The notes beneath the pieces are model-generated. The model had not been told where the DNA came from. It saw only the letters and a program-made list of their open reading frames with translations, and made no database searches. From NCBI GenBank assembly GCA_035636095.1, contig DASPZU010000032.1, forward strand, positions 1-36,484: a DNA stretch of 36,484 bases. The letters are read 5' to 3'. Shown one piece after another: positions 22,435 to 31,110 of the stretch. This stretch comes from Gp7-AA10 sp035636095 (lineage in GTDB: Bacteria > Acidobacteriota > Thermoanaerobaculia > Gp7-AA8). Made by a program: the position numbers and the translations under genes. Within the stretch, counting starts at the first letter, position 1; each line of letters starts with the position of its first letter.

Positions 22435-24070
22435 GATACTCCTCGACCTCCTCCACGGGCTTGGCGTTGAAGATTTCTTTCGGCGACAGACCGGCCTTGC
22501 GGGCCACCCATGTGCCGGTGATCAGCGCGTTGTATTCATTGATCGAGTGCGCGTCGGGGTGAATGCTGAAGCGCACGCCGCGATCGAGCGCGCGGCCGAC
22601 CAGGCGCCAGTCGATGTCCAGCCGGTTCGGGTTGCCGTTGATTTCGATCATGACTCCGCGCTGGCCGGCCTTTTCGAATACGCGGTCAAAATCCAGCGTG
22701 TAGCCCTCGCGCGACAGAAGCTTCCGGCCGGTGAGGTGGCCGAGGAATGTGACGAAGGGGTTGTCGAGGGCGCGAAGGATCCGCTCCGTCATCTCCTCCT
22801 GCGTCATTCCGAAACGCGAATGGATCGAGGCGACGACGAAGTCGAAGGTCGCCAGCGTCTCGCTGTCGTAGTCAATGCCACCGTCGGCGAGAATGTCGGC
22901 CTCCGTGCCGCGAAACACGCGCATGGGCTTGACAGCGTCTTCCTGTTTGGCGATCTCAGCCTGCTGCTGCCGCACGCCCTCTTCGGTCAAGCCGCCGGCG
23001 TAGTAGGCGGACTTGGAATGATCCGACATGCCGACGTACTCGAATCCGCGCTTTCGAGCCGCGGTCAGCATCTCGAGGATGGTGTTGCGCCCATCCGAGA
23101 AAGTGGAATGGACGTGAAACGTGCCGCGCAGGTCCTCGAGCTTCACGAGCGATCGCGCCCGCTTGAGACGCAGATCGTCGGCGGTCTCGCGTCGCTCCGG
23201 AGCGACGAACGCCGCGCCCGCCCGCTCGAAAATCTCCTCCTCGGTTTTTGCCGGTCGATCTCCTGCGCGTTCGACCATTGCAGCCACGAACTCCGTTGAT
23301 CCCGTCGTGCGCAACAGCATCGATCCGAACTGCTGCGGTTTGGCGAGATGGAAAAAGACCTCGATCTCGTTTCCCGTGATGCCCTTGAACGTATTCGCGT
23401 CCAACTCTTCCACGTTCGCCACGATGCTCCCCAACGCCTTCCTGACGCGGGAAGAGTCGCGCGTCGCAACCGCGATGTTCACGTTGCGGATGACCTCCAG
23501 GCGCCGGCGCACGCTGCCGCTGACCTCCGCATTCTCGACCGCATCGATGTCCGCCAGCTGTTCGCGGATTCGCTCGCCGATTTCGATTCCTACCGGGAGT
23601 AGAAAATGCGACTCGCGCTTGCGGGCGTACGCCACGCCTTCCAAAATCTTCTGCTGCGTTTTCTCGCCGAACCCCTTCAGAGTTTTCAGCCGGCCGGTGC
23701 GGCATGCCTGTTCGAGCTCGTCGAGATTGCTGATCCCGAGTTTGTGGTAGAGGATCCCGACTTTCTTGAGGCCGAGGCGAGGAACGCGCAGAAGCTCGAA
23801 GATGCCGGCCGGATATTGCTTTCGGAGCTCCTCGAGATAACGCGATTTGCCGGTGCGAAGAAGTTCCTCGATGACGGAGGCGGTGGTTTTTCCGATCCCG
23901 GGCGTCTTCTGCAGCTCACCGGAGGCGATCATCTCGGCGGGATCGCGATCGAGTGCCGCGATCGTACGCGACGCCTTCTCGAATGCCAGCGACTTGAATC
24001 GATTTGCTTCGCTCAGCTCGACGTATTTCGCGATTTCGTCGAGAACCCGAGCGATCTCCGACTTGTTCAT
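22370..24070 (-). CDS. polX: PolX-family protein with PHP nuclease domain and altered polymerase triad
   Basis: A 566-residue PolX with the full bacterial layout: 8-kDa/HhH region (TPGIGKTTASVIEELLRTGK, LKGFGEKTQQKILEG), polymerase palm and fingers (about 155-285), and PHP domain (about 315-550). PHP metal ligands are all in place: FHVHSTFSDGR (H319, H321), SDH (350-351), GTEADIL (E390), IHSRFG (H417), GHLTGR (H445), IEINGNPNR (E476), and HPDAHS (D506, H508). The polymerase site is not: after GSVRR the usual DxD is N196-V-N198, and the third Asp position reads as Glu (NEIEVFF). I therefore expect 3'-5' exonuclease/AP-endonuclease action in repair but little or no DNA synthesis. The codons AAC-GTG-AAC are clear in the DNA. 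Confidence 0.93.
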   Translation of the reverse strand: MNKSEIARVLDEIAKYVELSEANRFKSLAFEKASRTIAALDRDPAEMIASGELQKTPGIGKTTASVIEELLRTGKSRYLEELRKQYPAGIFELLRVPRLGLKKVGILYHKLGISNLDELEQACRTGRLKTLKGFGEKTQQKILEGVAYARKRESHFLLPVGIEIGERIREQLADIDAVENAEVSGSVRRRLEVIRNVNIAVATRDSSRVRKALGSIVANVEELDANTFKGITGNEIEVFFHLAKPQQFGSMLLRTTGSTEFVAAMVERAGDRPAKTEEEIFERAGAAFVAPERRETADDLRLKRARSLVKLEDLRGTFHVHSTFSDGRNTILEMLTAARKRGFEYVGMSDHSKSAYYAGGLTEEGVRQQQAEIAKQEDAVKPMRVFRGTEADILADGGIDYDSETLATFDFVVASIHSRFGMTQEEMTERILRALDNPFVTFLGHLTGRKLLSREGYTLDFDRVFEKAGQRGVMIEINGNPNRLDIDWRLVGRALDRGVRFSIHPDAHSINEYNALITGTWVARKAGLSPKEIFNAKPVEEVEEYLSVRARASSARAGSRLPTRKG

Positions 24071-24087
24071 GCGGCTATCATCCTGAC

Positions 24088-24777
24088 ATGCAATCGCGCG
24101 ACCGTCTCATCGTGGCCCTCGACCGGTCATCGCGAGAGGAGATTCTGAGGCTGGTCGACGCGCTGCGTGGGACGGCGGGTGCATTCAAGATCGGCCTGCA
24201 GGCGTTCATCGCCAACGGTCCGGCGCTGGTGCGCGAGATCGTGTCGAGCGGCGAGAAAGTCTTCCTCGATCTGAAAATCCACGACATCCCGAACACCGCC
24301 AGACGCGCCGTCGCGGAAGCCGCGAGCCTGGGCGTCGCGATGACGACGGTACATGCGGCGGGAGGCGAGGCGATGGTGCGCGCCTCCGCTCGGGCCGACC
24401 TCCTGATCCTGGGCATCACGGTTCTCACGAGTCTCGATGCCGCCGAGCTCCCACGAATCGGATTGGGCGGATCGGTGGTCGAAAACGCGGTCCGCCTGGC
24501 GCGACTCTCGAAAGATTGCGGATTGCGCGGCGTGGTCGCCTCTCCGGAGGAGATCGCAGCGATTCGCGACGCGTTGGGACGCGAGCTCGTGATTGTGACG
24601 CCGGGCGTGCGGCCCGAAGGAAGCAGCAGCGACGATCAGCGGAGAACAGAAACGCCCGCTGCGGCAATCGCAGCGGGCGCGGATTATGTCGTGGTCGGGC
24701 GTCCCATCATCGACGCCCGCGAGCCGCGCCAGGCGGCTCTGCGGATCATGGATTCAATCCCAACCGTCGCCTGGTGA
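24088..24777 (+). CDS. pyrF: PyrF, orotidine 5'-phosphate decarboxylase
   Basis: Last step of UMP synthesis: decarboxylates OMP. The 229-residue TIM barrel shows RLIVALDRSSREEILRL, FKIGLQAF, the catalytic DLKIHDIPNT (Asp61, Lys63, Asp66), TTVHAAGGEAM, LGITVLTSL, VIVTPGVRPEG and GADYVVVGRPIIDA. ATG 24088 is used; the open frame starts further upstream, but that part runs antisense into polX, whose own start is only 17 bases away. The end overlaps the convergent secreted-propeller gene by 32 bases. No other pyr gene is in the window. Confidence 0.95.
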   Translation: MQSRDRLIVALDRSSREEILRLVDALRGTAGAFKIGLQAFIANGPALVREIVSSGEKVFLDLKIHDIPNTARRAVAEAASLGVAMTTVHAAGGEAMVRASARADLLILGITVLTSLDAAELPRIGLGGSVVENAVRLARLSKDCGLRGVVASPEEIAAIRDALGRELVIVTPGVRPEGSSSDDQRRTETPAAAIAAGADYVVVGRPIIDAREPRQAALRIMDSIPTVAW

Positions 24778-26245
24778 AACAGTTGCCGCCCGGGCCGCTG
24801 AAAAAGACGCGCTGGCTCGCGAACTGTCTTCGATTGCCGTTGATGTCGGTTGCGACTGCGCGTAACAGATGGTCGCCCCGCGCCGTGGTGTCGAGATTGA
24901 CCGCGATGCGCCACGGCTGCACTGGCGTCGTCGATGGAATATCGATGCGATCGGGTCCGAAAAGCGTCGCCGACCCGAGCGAGCCGCCGTCAAGGAAGAA
25001 CTCGACATTGGCAATGCGGTTCGTGGCCGTCACCCAGCCGTGGATGTCCGCGCCGCCGCAAGGCAAGCCGGCCAGCCCGGACCACTCGATGCGGCCGGTC
25101 AACTGCCCGCACGCGCCATACTCCTGCACTCCGCTGACTTCCCCGATAACGTAAACGAACGGTCCGACCGCCAGCGGGTTGTATTTGATTTCGTCGCCCT
25201 GGGTGTAGGAAACCTGCTCGTATTCACGCGGGTCTTTCCCTTCGAACATGGGAACGATGTAATCGAACACGTCGAATGCGAATGTGCGTGCCGGCTGCAA
25301 GGTCTGCGGGTTCATTTCGTCGACTAACGTGATCAGGCGGCCATTCGCTTCGTCGAATGTCGCCTGGCGGTGGAACATGATCGGATTGCCGTGCTCGAGA
25401 CGGAGAGTGGCCAGAGTATGCAGAAACATCGGCGTGAGACCGCCGGTCACGGAGCTCACCCCAAACGTCAGGATCGAGGTGTCGTTGCCAACGCTGAGAA
25501 GATTCGCGCCGTTGCTGACCAGGAAAGTGCCCGGTGTCGGATCGGATGCCACCAGGCCGGGCAGGCTCGGATTGCTGATGTTGTAAACCGCGGTTCCTTT
25601 TTCGCCTGTAACGACGAGAAAGCCGTAATTGAAGGCCACATCATTGAAGCCGCCGATGGATTGGCTGGAGGAACTGAGCGAAGCGACGATGCGCGGCGCT
25701 GCCGGATTGCCAACGGTGAAGAGATCGACGCTGTTGAAGCAGTTCGGCGTTGGGCCGCCGATGACGCACGGAAAGTCATAGGCGGGGAAGACACCTGCCA
25801 GCGTGTTGCCGCTGATGGCAAGGCGGCGGTAGTGCAGGTCGGGAGTGCGCGAAACGAGGAGCGGTGCCGATCCGCCGGCGCGAACGGCACGAAGATCGAA
25901 GATCTCCAGGCCGGCGTCGCTGCTGATGTACATGAAGCCGTTGGCGAATGCGACTCCGCCCGCCGACTCACGCCCGCCCAGGGTACCGACGAAATCCTCG
26001 CGGGCGACCTGGATGTCGCCGAGGTCGGTGACGCTGAAGGTCGTCAGCGTCTGACCGCGCAGGACGAACACCTGGCTGCCGGATCGGAATGCGCCGTGCG
26101 GCGACTGGAAGAACGGCGTTGCCGAAGCGTTCGCGGCCACCAGACGGAGCGGACAGTCCGCTTCCAGATGGCTGGCCTTGACGGACGGCGCAACGAGAAG
26201 AACGGCGGCGAGAAGAGTGAGGGCGACCCGTGAGAAAACGCGCAT
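24746..26245 (-). CDS. Secreted beta-propeller-like (LVIVD-type) protein with C-terminal Ig-like domain
   Basis: A 499-residue exported protein with signal peptide (MRVFSRVALTLLAAVLLVAP). Residues about 50-390 are repeated blade-like units of the kind VFVLRGQTLTTFSVTDLGDI, NGFMYISSDAGLEIFDLRAV, YGFLVVTGEKGTAVYNISNP, ANLLSVGNDTSILTFGV, resembling LVIVD repeats that fold as a propeller. The last 100 residues (DIHGWVTATNRIANVEFFLD, DHLLRAVATDINGN) look like the Ig-like domain that modifies or binds extracellular targets. A few Cys pairs suggest disulfides. Function is unknown; no catalytic motif is seen. Confidence 0.75.
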   Translation of the reverse strand: MRVFSRVALTLLAAVLLVAPSVKASHLEADCPLRLVAANASATPFFQSPHGAFRSGSQVFVLRGQTLTTFSVTDLGDIQVAREDFVGTLGGRESAGGVAFANGFMYISSDAGLEIFDLRAVRAGGSAPLLVSRTPDLHYRRLAISGNTLAGVFPAYDFPCVIGGPTPNCFNSVDLFTVGNPAAPRIVASLSSSSQSIGGFNDVAFNYGFLVVTGEKGTAVYNISNPSLPGLVASDPTPGTFLVSNGANLLSVGNDTSILTFGVSSVTGGLTPMFLHTLATLRLEHGNPIMFHRQATFDEANGRLITLVDEMNPQTLQPARTFAFDVFDYIVPMFEGKDPREYEQVSYTQGDEIKYNPLAVGPFVYVIGEVSGVQEYGACGQLTGRIEWSGLAGLPCGGADIHGWVTATNRIANVEFFLDGGSLGSATLFGPDRIDIPSTTPVQPWRIAVNLDTTARGDHLLRAVATDINGNRRQFASQRVFFSGPGGNCFTRRRLGLNP

Positions 26246-26444
26246 ACATGCCTCCCAAAAACCACACCCAATAACGCGCTCCGCAGAGCTCGAGTCTGAT
26301 TCGACTTAGGGGTTAACTATCTCTCAAATGAGCAGTTTTTGCAACCTGAGCCCTTGCGCGAGACGTGTATGATGTTGCGCGCGGCACTCAGGGAGCGATC
26401 ACCCTTGGAAACAACGGTGAGCGTCCCTCATGTTACGGGGCCAT

Positions 26445-27029
26445 ATGCTCGACGGGCATGTTCTGGTTCTCAATAGGGTCTTCCAGGCGGTACAGATCAC
26501 CTCTGTTCGCCGGGCGCTGATCCTCTTTTACAAAGGTCACGTACGCGCCGTCGATTCCGAGTACCGGACCTATGACTTCGAGAACTGGATGGACATCCCC
26601 GTCCAGCCCACCGATCATTACGTCGCGACCCCGCACCGCAAGATCCTGATCCCGCACGTGATCCAGCTTCTGGTCTTCGATCGCCTTCCGCGCCAGGAAG
26701 TGAAGTTCTCACGCGGCAACATCTATCTGCGGGACAGCAACCGCTGCCAGTACTGCGGCAGGAAGTTCTCGTCCTCCGAGCTGTCGCTCGATCATGTCGT
26801 GCCGATCTCGCGCGGCGGAAAGTCGTCGTGGGACAACGTCGTCTGTGCCTGCCTGCCGTGCAACGTCCGCAAGGGAAACAAGCTCCTCAATGAATGCGAC
26901 ATGCGCCTGATCCGGCATCCGCAGCGGCCGAAATGGCATCCGCTGCATCGATTGCAGGGGCGAAACTTCCCCGAGATCTGGAAGAACTTCCTCGACGAGG
27001 CGTACTGGAACGTCGAGCTGCGGTCGTAG
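26445..27029 (+). CDS. HNH endonuclease family protein
   Basis: A 194-residue protein whose C-terminal half is an HNH nuclease: RCQYCGRKF, LSLDHVVPISRGGKSSWDNV, and CACLPCNVRKGNK, with the zinc Cys pairs (CxxC twice) and the catalytic D-H-V-V-P / N / K-x-N-K pattern of the His-Asn-His family. The N-terminal half (GHVLVLNRVFQAVQITSV, RRALILFYKGHVRAVD) belongs to a widespread conserved family of unknown role found next to housekeeping genes. I choose ATG 26445, with GGGG five bases upstream, over ATG 26430. The roughly 200 bases upstream hold no gene and no promoter I can assign. It converges on the ABC exporter with an 8-base gap. Confidence 0.88.
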   Translation: MLDGHVLVLNRVFQAVQITSVRRALILFYKGHVRAVDSEYRTYDFENWMDIPVQPTDHYVATPHRKILIPHVIQLLVFDRLPRQEVKFSRGNIYLRDSNRCQYCGRKFSSSELSLDHVVPISRGGKSSWDNVVCACLPCNVRKGNKLLNECDMRLIRHPQRPKWHPLHRLQGRNFPEIWKNFLDEAYWNVELRS

Positions 27030-27042
27030 GGGGCGGCCTACG
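27025..27042. terminator. Possible bidirectional hairpin between HNH and ABC exporter genes
   Basis: A six-base-pair stem (CGTAGG / CCTACG, loop GGGCGG) spans the two convergent stop codons. No T-tract follows, so termination is only suggested. Confidence 0.3.
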
Positions 27043-28864
27043 TCTTGACGGCCAGGTCCTCGATCTCCTCGCCCTGGTTGATGAACTGATTGACGACCAC
27101 GCCGTACTGCTTCTCATACAGCGCGCGGTAGCGTCCGCCCAGGGCCATCAGCTCGCTGTGCGTGCCGCGCTCGATGATCCTGCCCTCTTCGAGCACGAGG
27201 ATCTGATCGGCTTTCCGGATCGTCGAGAGGCGGTGCGCGATGACGAACGTGGTGCGTCCCCGCATCAGGGAGGTGAGGCCGTCCTGGATCAATGCTTCGC
27301 TTTCACTGTCGAGCGATGATGTCGCCTCGTCGAGGATGAGAATGCGCGGATTCGCGACAATCGCGCGCGCGATGGCCACCCGCTGCTTCTGGCCTCCGGA
27401 GAGTTTCACGCCGCGCTCGCCGACGATGGTGTCGTAACTCTCCTTGAACGACTCCGCGAACTCGTCGACGTGCGCGATCTTCGCCGCCCGCAGAACCTGA
27501 TCGCGAGTCGCCTTCGGGTTGCCTAGCGCGATGTTGTCGTAGATCGATTCGGCGAACAGAAAGGAATCCTGCGGCACGATGCCGATGTGACGGCGGTAAT
27601 CGTGCAGCCGTAGATCGTCGAGGCGCTTGCCGTCGATGAAGACCTCACCCTTGGTTGGCCGATGGAAGGCGGCCACCAGGGAGATCAGCGTGCTCTTGCC
27701 CGACCCCGACGGCCCGACCAGCGCAATCGATTGACCGGCGGGTGCGACGAGGTCGATCCCTTTGAGCACCGGGACGTCCGGCGTGTACTCGAACCACACG
27801 CCCCGTATTTCGACGGTGCCATCGATCTCCTCGACCGGCTCTTTGGAAGCATCGGCGGCATCCTCGCGCGTTTCACCCAGGATTTCTCGCAAGCGCTCGA
27901 GGCCCGCAAATGCTTCCGAGAGCTGGGTTCCGATCGATACGATTTGAACGACGGGACCGACAACCAGCGCGAGATAGAGCGTGAACGAGATCAGTCCGCC
28001 AACCGTCAGCCGCCCGGCGATAACCTCGCGGCCGCCAACCAGTAGCACGGCGACGCTCACCACGCCCACTAGGAAGGTCGTCAGAGAGCCCACGCCGGAA
28101 ATCACGCGCATCGTCGACAGAACCAGGCGCAACAACTTGTGCGCGCCCTCCGCAAAAACACGGGCCTCGTGTTTCTCGGCGGTGTAAGCCTTCACGATCC
28201 GGATTCCGGAGAATCCCTCGGTCAGCCGCCCGGAGACTTCGGCATTGACGACACTGCGTTGCTTGAAGATCGGCCGAACAGTCTTGAACGCCCATATGAG
28301 AACGCCGCCGAAAACGAAAAATGCTATGAAAACGATTGATGCTAATCGTGCACTTAAATAGAAGAGGATGGCGGTCGCAATCGCTGCCGTAACCAGTCCC
28401 CCGAAGAGTTGCAGCAATCCGGTTCCGACCAGATTGCGTATGCCCTCGGCATCGTTCATCACGCGCGAGACCAGCGCGCCGGTCTTGGTGTCATCGAAAT
28501 AGCGGACCGGAAGCCGCTGCACGTGTTGCTGGATCCGCTTGCGCAGATCGGTGATCGAGCGCTGCGCCGCCATGCCCAGGATTTGGGCGAGAGCGTAGTC
28601 GGTGACGGCGCCCACGGCAGCGGCCACCGCGCTGAGCGCGGCCAGCTTCCATAACAGCTCGTGACGGCCTTTGACGAAGACGTCATCGATCAGGAACTTC
28701 GTGACGCCGGGCAGGATGATGCCCATGAGCCGGTTGACCAGCAGCAGAGGAATGCCGAGGAGCAGACGCCCGCGCGAACGCCAGATGAGGTCCCACGCGT
28801 CGCCCATGAGCAGACGCAGACGCTCGCGATCGAGTTTCCGTTTCTGCCTTGCCTCGTCGGACAT
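27038..28864 (-). CDS. MsbA-like ABC exporter (transmembrane domain fused to ATPase)
   Basis: A 608-residue half-transporter that works as a homodimer to flip or export lipids or drugs. Six membrane helices lie in residues about 30-330 (for example RLLLGIPLLLVNRLMGIILP, TFLVGVVSVAVLLVGGREVI). The nucleotide-binding domain has Walker A GPSGSGKST, Q-loop IVPQDSFLF, signature LSGGQKQRVAIARAI, Walker B RILILDEATSSLDSES and switch His in VIAHRLSTIRKAD. All catalytic residues are present. A run of AT-rich codons covers YLSARLASIVFIAFFVF (28310-28360; see findings). Lipid A transport (MsbA) is plausible in this Gram-negative-type window but cannot be separated from multidrug exporters by sequence. 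Confidence 0.92.
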   Translation of the reverse strand: MSDEARQKRKLDRERLRLLMGDAWDLIWRSRGRLLLGIPLLLVNRLMGIILPGVTKFLIDDVFVKGRHELLWKLAALSAVAAAVGAVTDYALAQILGMAAQRSITDLRKRIQQHVQRLPVRYFDDTKTGALVSRVMNDAEGIRNLVGTGLLQLFGGLVTAAIATAILFYLSARLASIVFIAFFVFGGVLIWAFKTVRPIFKQRSVVNAEVSGRLTEGFSGIRIVKAYTAEKHEARVFAEGAHKLLRLVLSTMRVISGVGSLTTFLVGVVSVAVLLVGGREVIAGRLTVGGLISFTLYLALVVGPVVQIVSIGTQLSEAFAGLERLREILGETREDAADASKEPVEEIDGTVEIRGVWFEYTPDVPVLKGIDLVAPAGQSIALVGPSGSGKSTLISLVAAFHRPTKGEVFIDGKRLDDLRLHDYRRHIGIVPQDSFLFAESIYDNIALGNPKATRDQVLRAAKIAHVDEFAESFKESYDTIVGERGVKLSGGQKQRVAIARAIVANPRILILDEATSSLDSESEALIQDGLTSLMRGRTTFVIAHRLSTIRKADQILVLEEGRIIERGTHSELMALGGRYRALYEKQYGVVVNQFINQGEEIEDLAVKT

Positions 28865-28922
28865 CGGTGAATTCTACCTAGTTAGCGGAAATGGATCGGA
28901 AATTGCTTCTGAAAGGTCGAAC

Positions 28923-29228
28923 ATGACGTTGGTGAACTCTCTGTGCGCGGAGATCAGCATCTTTGAAGGAGTGGGAGAGCCGACGGGACTCATCGTCGAG
29001 CGCAGCGCCATTCGCGGAAAGAAGGGTCTGTGCAAGAGCATGCGCGACCTGGCCATCAAATCGCGCGTTCTCGGCGATGGCTACTACTACATCCCGGTCG
29101 AGCTGTGGCCGAAGGCTAAAGGTCCCGTGGTCGTGCACAAGCACGATTGGACGGTGATCGGCTCCATTCCTCGCACGTCGCGATCCGCAAAAAAGCGCGC
29201 CAAGATGGCTGTTCGCGACCGCGCTTGA
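28923..29228 (+). CDS. Small conserved-looking protein of unknown function
   Basis: A 101-residue basic, soluble protein that I do not recognise. It begins TLVNSLCAEISIFEGVGEPT and has alternating strands (LIVERSAIRGKK, DGYYYIPVELWPKAKG, PVVVHKHDWTVIGSIPRTSR) and a Lys/Arg-rich tail. ATG 28923 has an AAAGG six bases upstream; the longer open frame upstream is antisense to the ABC exporter and is not used. Third codon positions follow the local GC-rich pattern, which supports a real gene. It precedes the D,D-carboxypeptidase gene by 19 bases and may share its transcript. Confidence 0.65.
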   Translation: MTLVNSLCAEISIFEGVGEPTGLIVERSAIRGKKGLCKSMRDLAIKSRVLGDGYYYIPVELWPKAKGPVVVHKHDWTVIGSIPRTSRSAKKRAKMAVRDRA

Positions 29229-29247
29229 AATCCAAATTCGGGAGCCC

Positions 29248-30435
29248 ATGATGAAGAGACGTTTTGCCTTGCTCGTTATTTTCTTGCTTGCGATTCCAGT
29301 GCACGCGCAGCAGGAAGAGGGCCCGGCCACCGCCACCGGAACGGCCGTCAACATGACCGGGAAGGGATATTCGGCTGCCATCGTCATCGATCCCGCCACC
29401 AGGAGAATCCTCTTTGAAGAGAACGCCCACATGCCGCTGCCGACCGCGTCGATGGCCAAGATGATGACGGTGCTGATCGCAATGCAGCAGATCCAGGAGG
29501 GGCAGTTCACGCTCGATACGCCGGTGACGATTTCGGCACGGGCGAGCAAGATGGGTGGATCGCAGATTTACGCCAGGGAAGGTCAGGTCTTCCCGATGCG
29601 CACGCTCATTGCCGCGATCATGGTGCAGTCGGCCAACGACGCTGCGGAAGCGATCGCGGAAAAGATCGCAGGGTCAACCGAGGCCTTCGTAGACATGATG
29701 AACGACAAGGCCAAGCAGCTCGGGCTGAAGGAATCGCAGTTTTACGATCCGCATGGCCTGCCGAATTCTCAAGACCCAAAGCGCATCGACACCATGAGCG
29801 CGTACGACCTGGCCGTGCTGGCCATCCAGGTGATGAAGTATCCGGTGGTGCGCGAATACGCGAAGACCGCCACACTTCCGTTCGAGAACGGCACATTTAC
29901 GGCCGGCCTGACCAATCCCAACCATCTCATCAATCCGGGCAAGCGCGACTACTTTGCAGACGCGACCGGCATCAAAACCGGTTTCTCCGCTCCCGCCGGC
30001 TACTGCGTGACTGCTTCAGCAACGCGCGGGCAGACGAGCCTCATCTGCGTGGTGATGGGAGCGAAGAGCCCAAGTGGACCGGGAAGCTCGTTCGCGATCG
30101 CATCGACATTGATGAACGAAGCGTTCATCCATTTTCGCAATCTCATCGCGGTCAGGAAAGGAACAACAGTCGGAGAGGTGGCGGTGACCGACGGTCAGGC
30201 GAAAACAGTCCCCGCGGCAGCCGCCGCTGACGTCGACGCGCTTGTGAAGCGCGGCGATGAGGGAACCGTCAAGACTTCGCTCGCGCCGAACTCAGTCACC
30301 GCGCCGGTGCGCGCCGGCCAGCAGGTCGGGTGGGTGGTGGTCACCCAAAACGGGAGAGCGATCACCAAAGTGCCGGCGATTGCCGCGGCGAACGTCGAAA
30401 AGCAGCCGTGGTGGAAAAAATTTTGGCCGTTTTAA
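29248..30435 (+). CDS. dacA: D-alanyl-D-alanine carboxypeptidase (PBP5/6, peptidase S11)
   Basis: Low-molecular-mass penicillin-binding protein that trims the terminal D-Ala of peptidoglycan pentapeptides in the periplasm. It has a signal peptide (RRFALLVIFLLAIPVHA) and the three active-site motifs: S68-M-A-K71, S128-A-N130 and K243-T-G245. A C-terminal PBP5_C-like beta domain follows (VAVTDGQAKTV, VRAGQQVGWVVVTQNGRAI), and it ends in an aromatic, basic helix (EKQPWWKKFWPF), the usual amphipathic membrane anchor. Length of 395 is normal. A GGGAG lies just before the double ATG; ATG 29251 is equally possible. Confidence 0.93.
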   Translation: MMKRRFALLVIFLLAIPVHAQQEEGPATATGTAVNMTGKGYSAAIVIDPATRRILFEENAHMPLPTASMAKMMTVLIAMQQIQEGQFTLDTPVTISARASKMGGSQIYAREGQVFPMRTLIAAIMVQSANDAAEAIAEKIAGSTEAFVDMMNDKAKQLGLKESQFYDPHGLPNSQDPKRIDTMSAYDLAVLAIQVMKYPVVREYAKTATLPFENGTFTAGLTNPNHLINPGKRDYFADATGIKTGFSAPAGYCVTASATRGQTSLICVVMGAKSPSGPGSSFAIASTLMNEAFIHFRNLIAVRKGTTVGEVAVTDGQAKTVPAAAAADVDALVKRGDEGTVKTSLAPNSVTAPVRAGQQVGWVVVTQNGRAITKVPAIAAANVEKQPWWKKFWPF

Positions 30436-30440
30436 CTGGG

Positions 30441-30500
30441 GTTGCGAAGTCTCGAGGTTGCGCAGTCTCGCGGTGAGCCACTGCGAGACTGCGAAACTCC
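30441..30500. repeat. Intergenic hairpin with tandem 16-base units
   Basis: Two adjacent 16-base copies (GTTGCGAAGTCTCGAG 30441-30456 and GTTGCGCAGTCTCGCG 30457-30472) precede an inverted copy. CGCAGTCTCGC (30461-30471) pairs perfectly with GCGAGACTGCG (30483-30493) around an 11-base loop; pairing resumes outward with TTG/AAA-type matches. It separates the convergent dacA and purN genes, so it may also terminate both. Confidence 0.88.
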
Positions 30501-30501
30501 G

Positions 30502-31110
30502 CTACTGCGCTACCTCGAAAATCACGCGCCGGCCTTCAATTCTCCATGATCGTGTTGCCAGCATCTGCAGTGCTTCCACGTACGCGAGATGTTCCTGCAC
30601 GAGAATGCGCTTTGCCAGCGTGTCCGCGTTGTCGTCATCGCGGACCGGAACCGCACGCTGCACGATGATCGGTCCGGCGTCGAGGTTTTCGTCGACGAAG
30701 TGGACCGTGCATCCCGACACTTTCACCCCGTACGCAACAGCCTGAGCTTGCGCGTCGACGCCCGGAAATGCGGGCAGCAGCGAGGGATGAACATTCAAGA
30801 TGCGGTGCGGCCAGGCCGCGATGAAAACGGGCGTGAGAAGCCGCATGTAGCCGGCCAGGCAGATGAAATCGGGCTCCGCTTGCCCGAGGATGCGCACGAC
30901 TTCCTCCTCGTGCGCGGCGCGGGTCGCATAGTCGCGATGATTGACGCAGTGTGAGGAGAGGCCGAGCTCGCGCGCGCGCGCCAGACCGGGAGCGTCGGGC
31001 CGGTTAGATATCACGCTGACGATCTCGGCTTTCAACCTGCCGCCGGCGATGGCCTCATGAATAGCGGCGAAATTCGATCCGCGGCCGGACAGCAGAATCG
31101 CGAGGCGCAC
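30502..31110 (-). CDS. purN: PurN, phosphoribosylglycinamide formyltransferase
   Basis: Transfers a formyl group from 10-formyl-tetrahydrofolate to GAR. The 202 residues show LAILLSGRGSNFAAIHEAI at the N-terminus, VISNRPDAPGLARA, ICLAGYMRLL, the active-site NVHPSLLPAFPG, SGCTVHFVDENLDAGPII and VQRAVPV. The start is GTG 31110, which shares one base with the purM stop (TAGTG), so the pair is translationally coupled. A longer open frame upstream lies inside purM in another phase and is a shadow. Confidence 0.95.
   Translation of the reverse strand: MRLAILLSGRGSNFAAIHEAIAGGRLKAEIVSVISNRPDAPGLARARELGLSSHCVNHRDYATRAAHEEEVVRILGQAEPDFICLAGYMRLLTPVFIAAWPHRILNVHPSLLPAFPGVDAQAQAVAYGVKVSGCTVHFVDENLDAGPIIVQRAVPVRDDDNADTLAKRILVQEHLAYVEALQMLATRSWRIEGRRVIFEVAQ

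Noticed and set aside
22956..23705. 249-residue minus-strand frame within polX, suggesting a frameshift
   Set aside because: The full PolX frame is open from 24070 to 22370 with domains in order; the second frame is a shadow.
26246..26444. Promoter for the HNH gene from TTGCGC and TATGAT near 26354-26373
   Set aside because: The spacing between the boxes is only eight bases, so they do not form a sigma-70 promoter.
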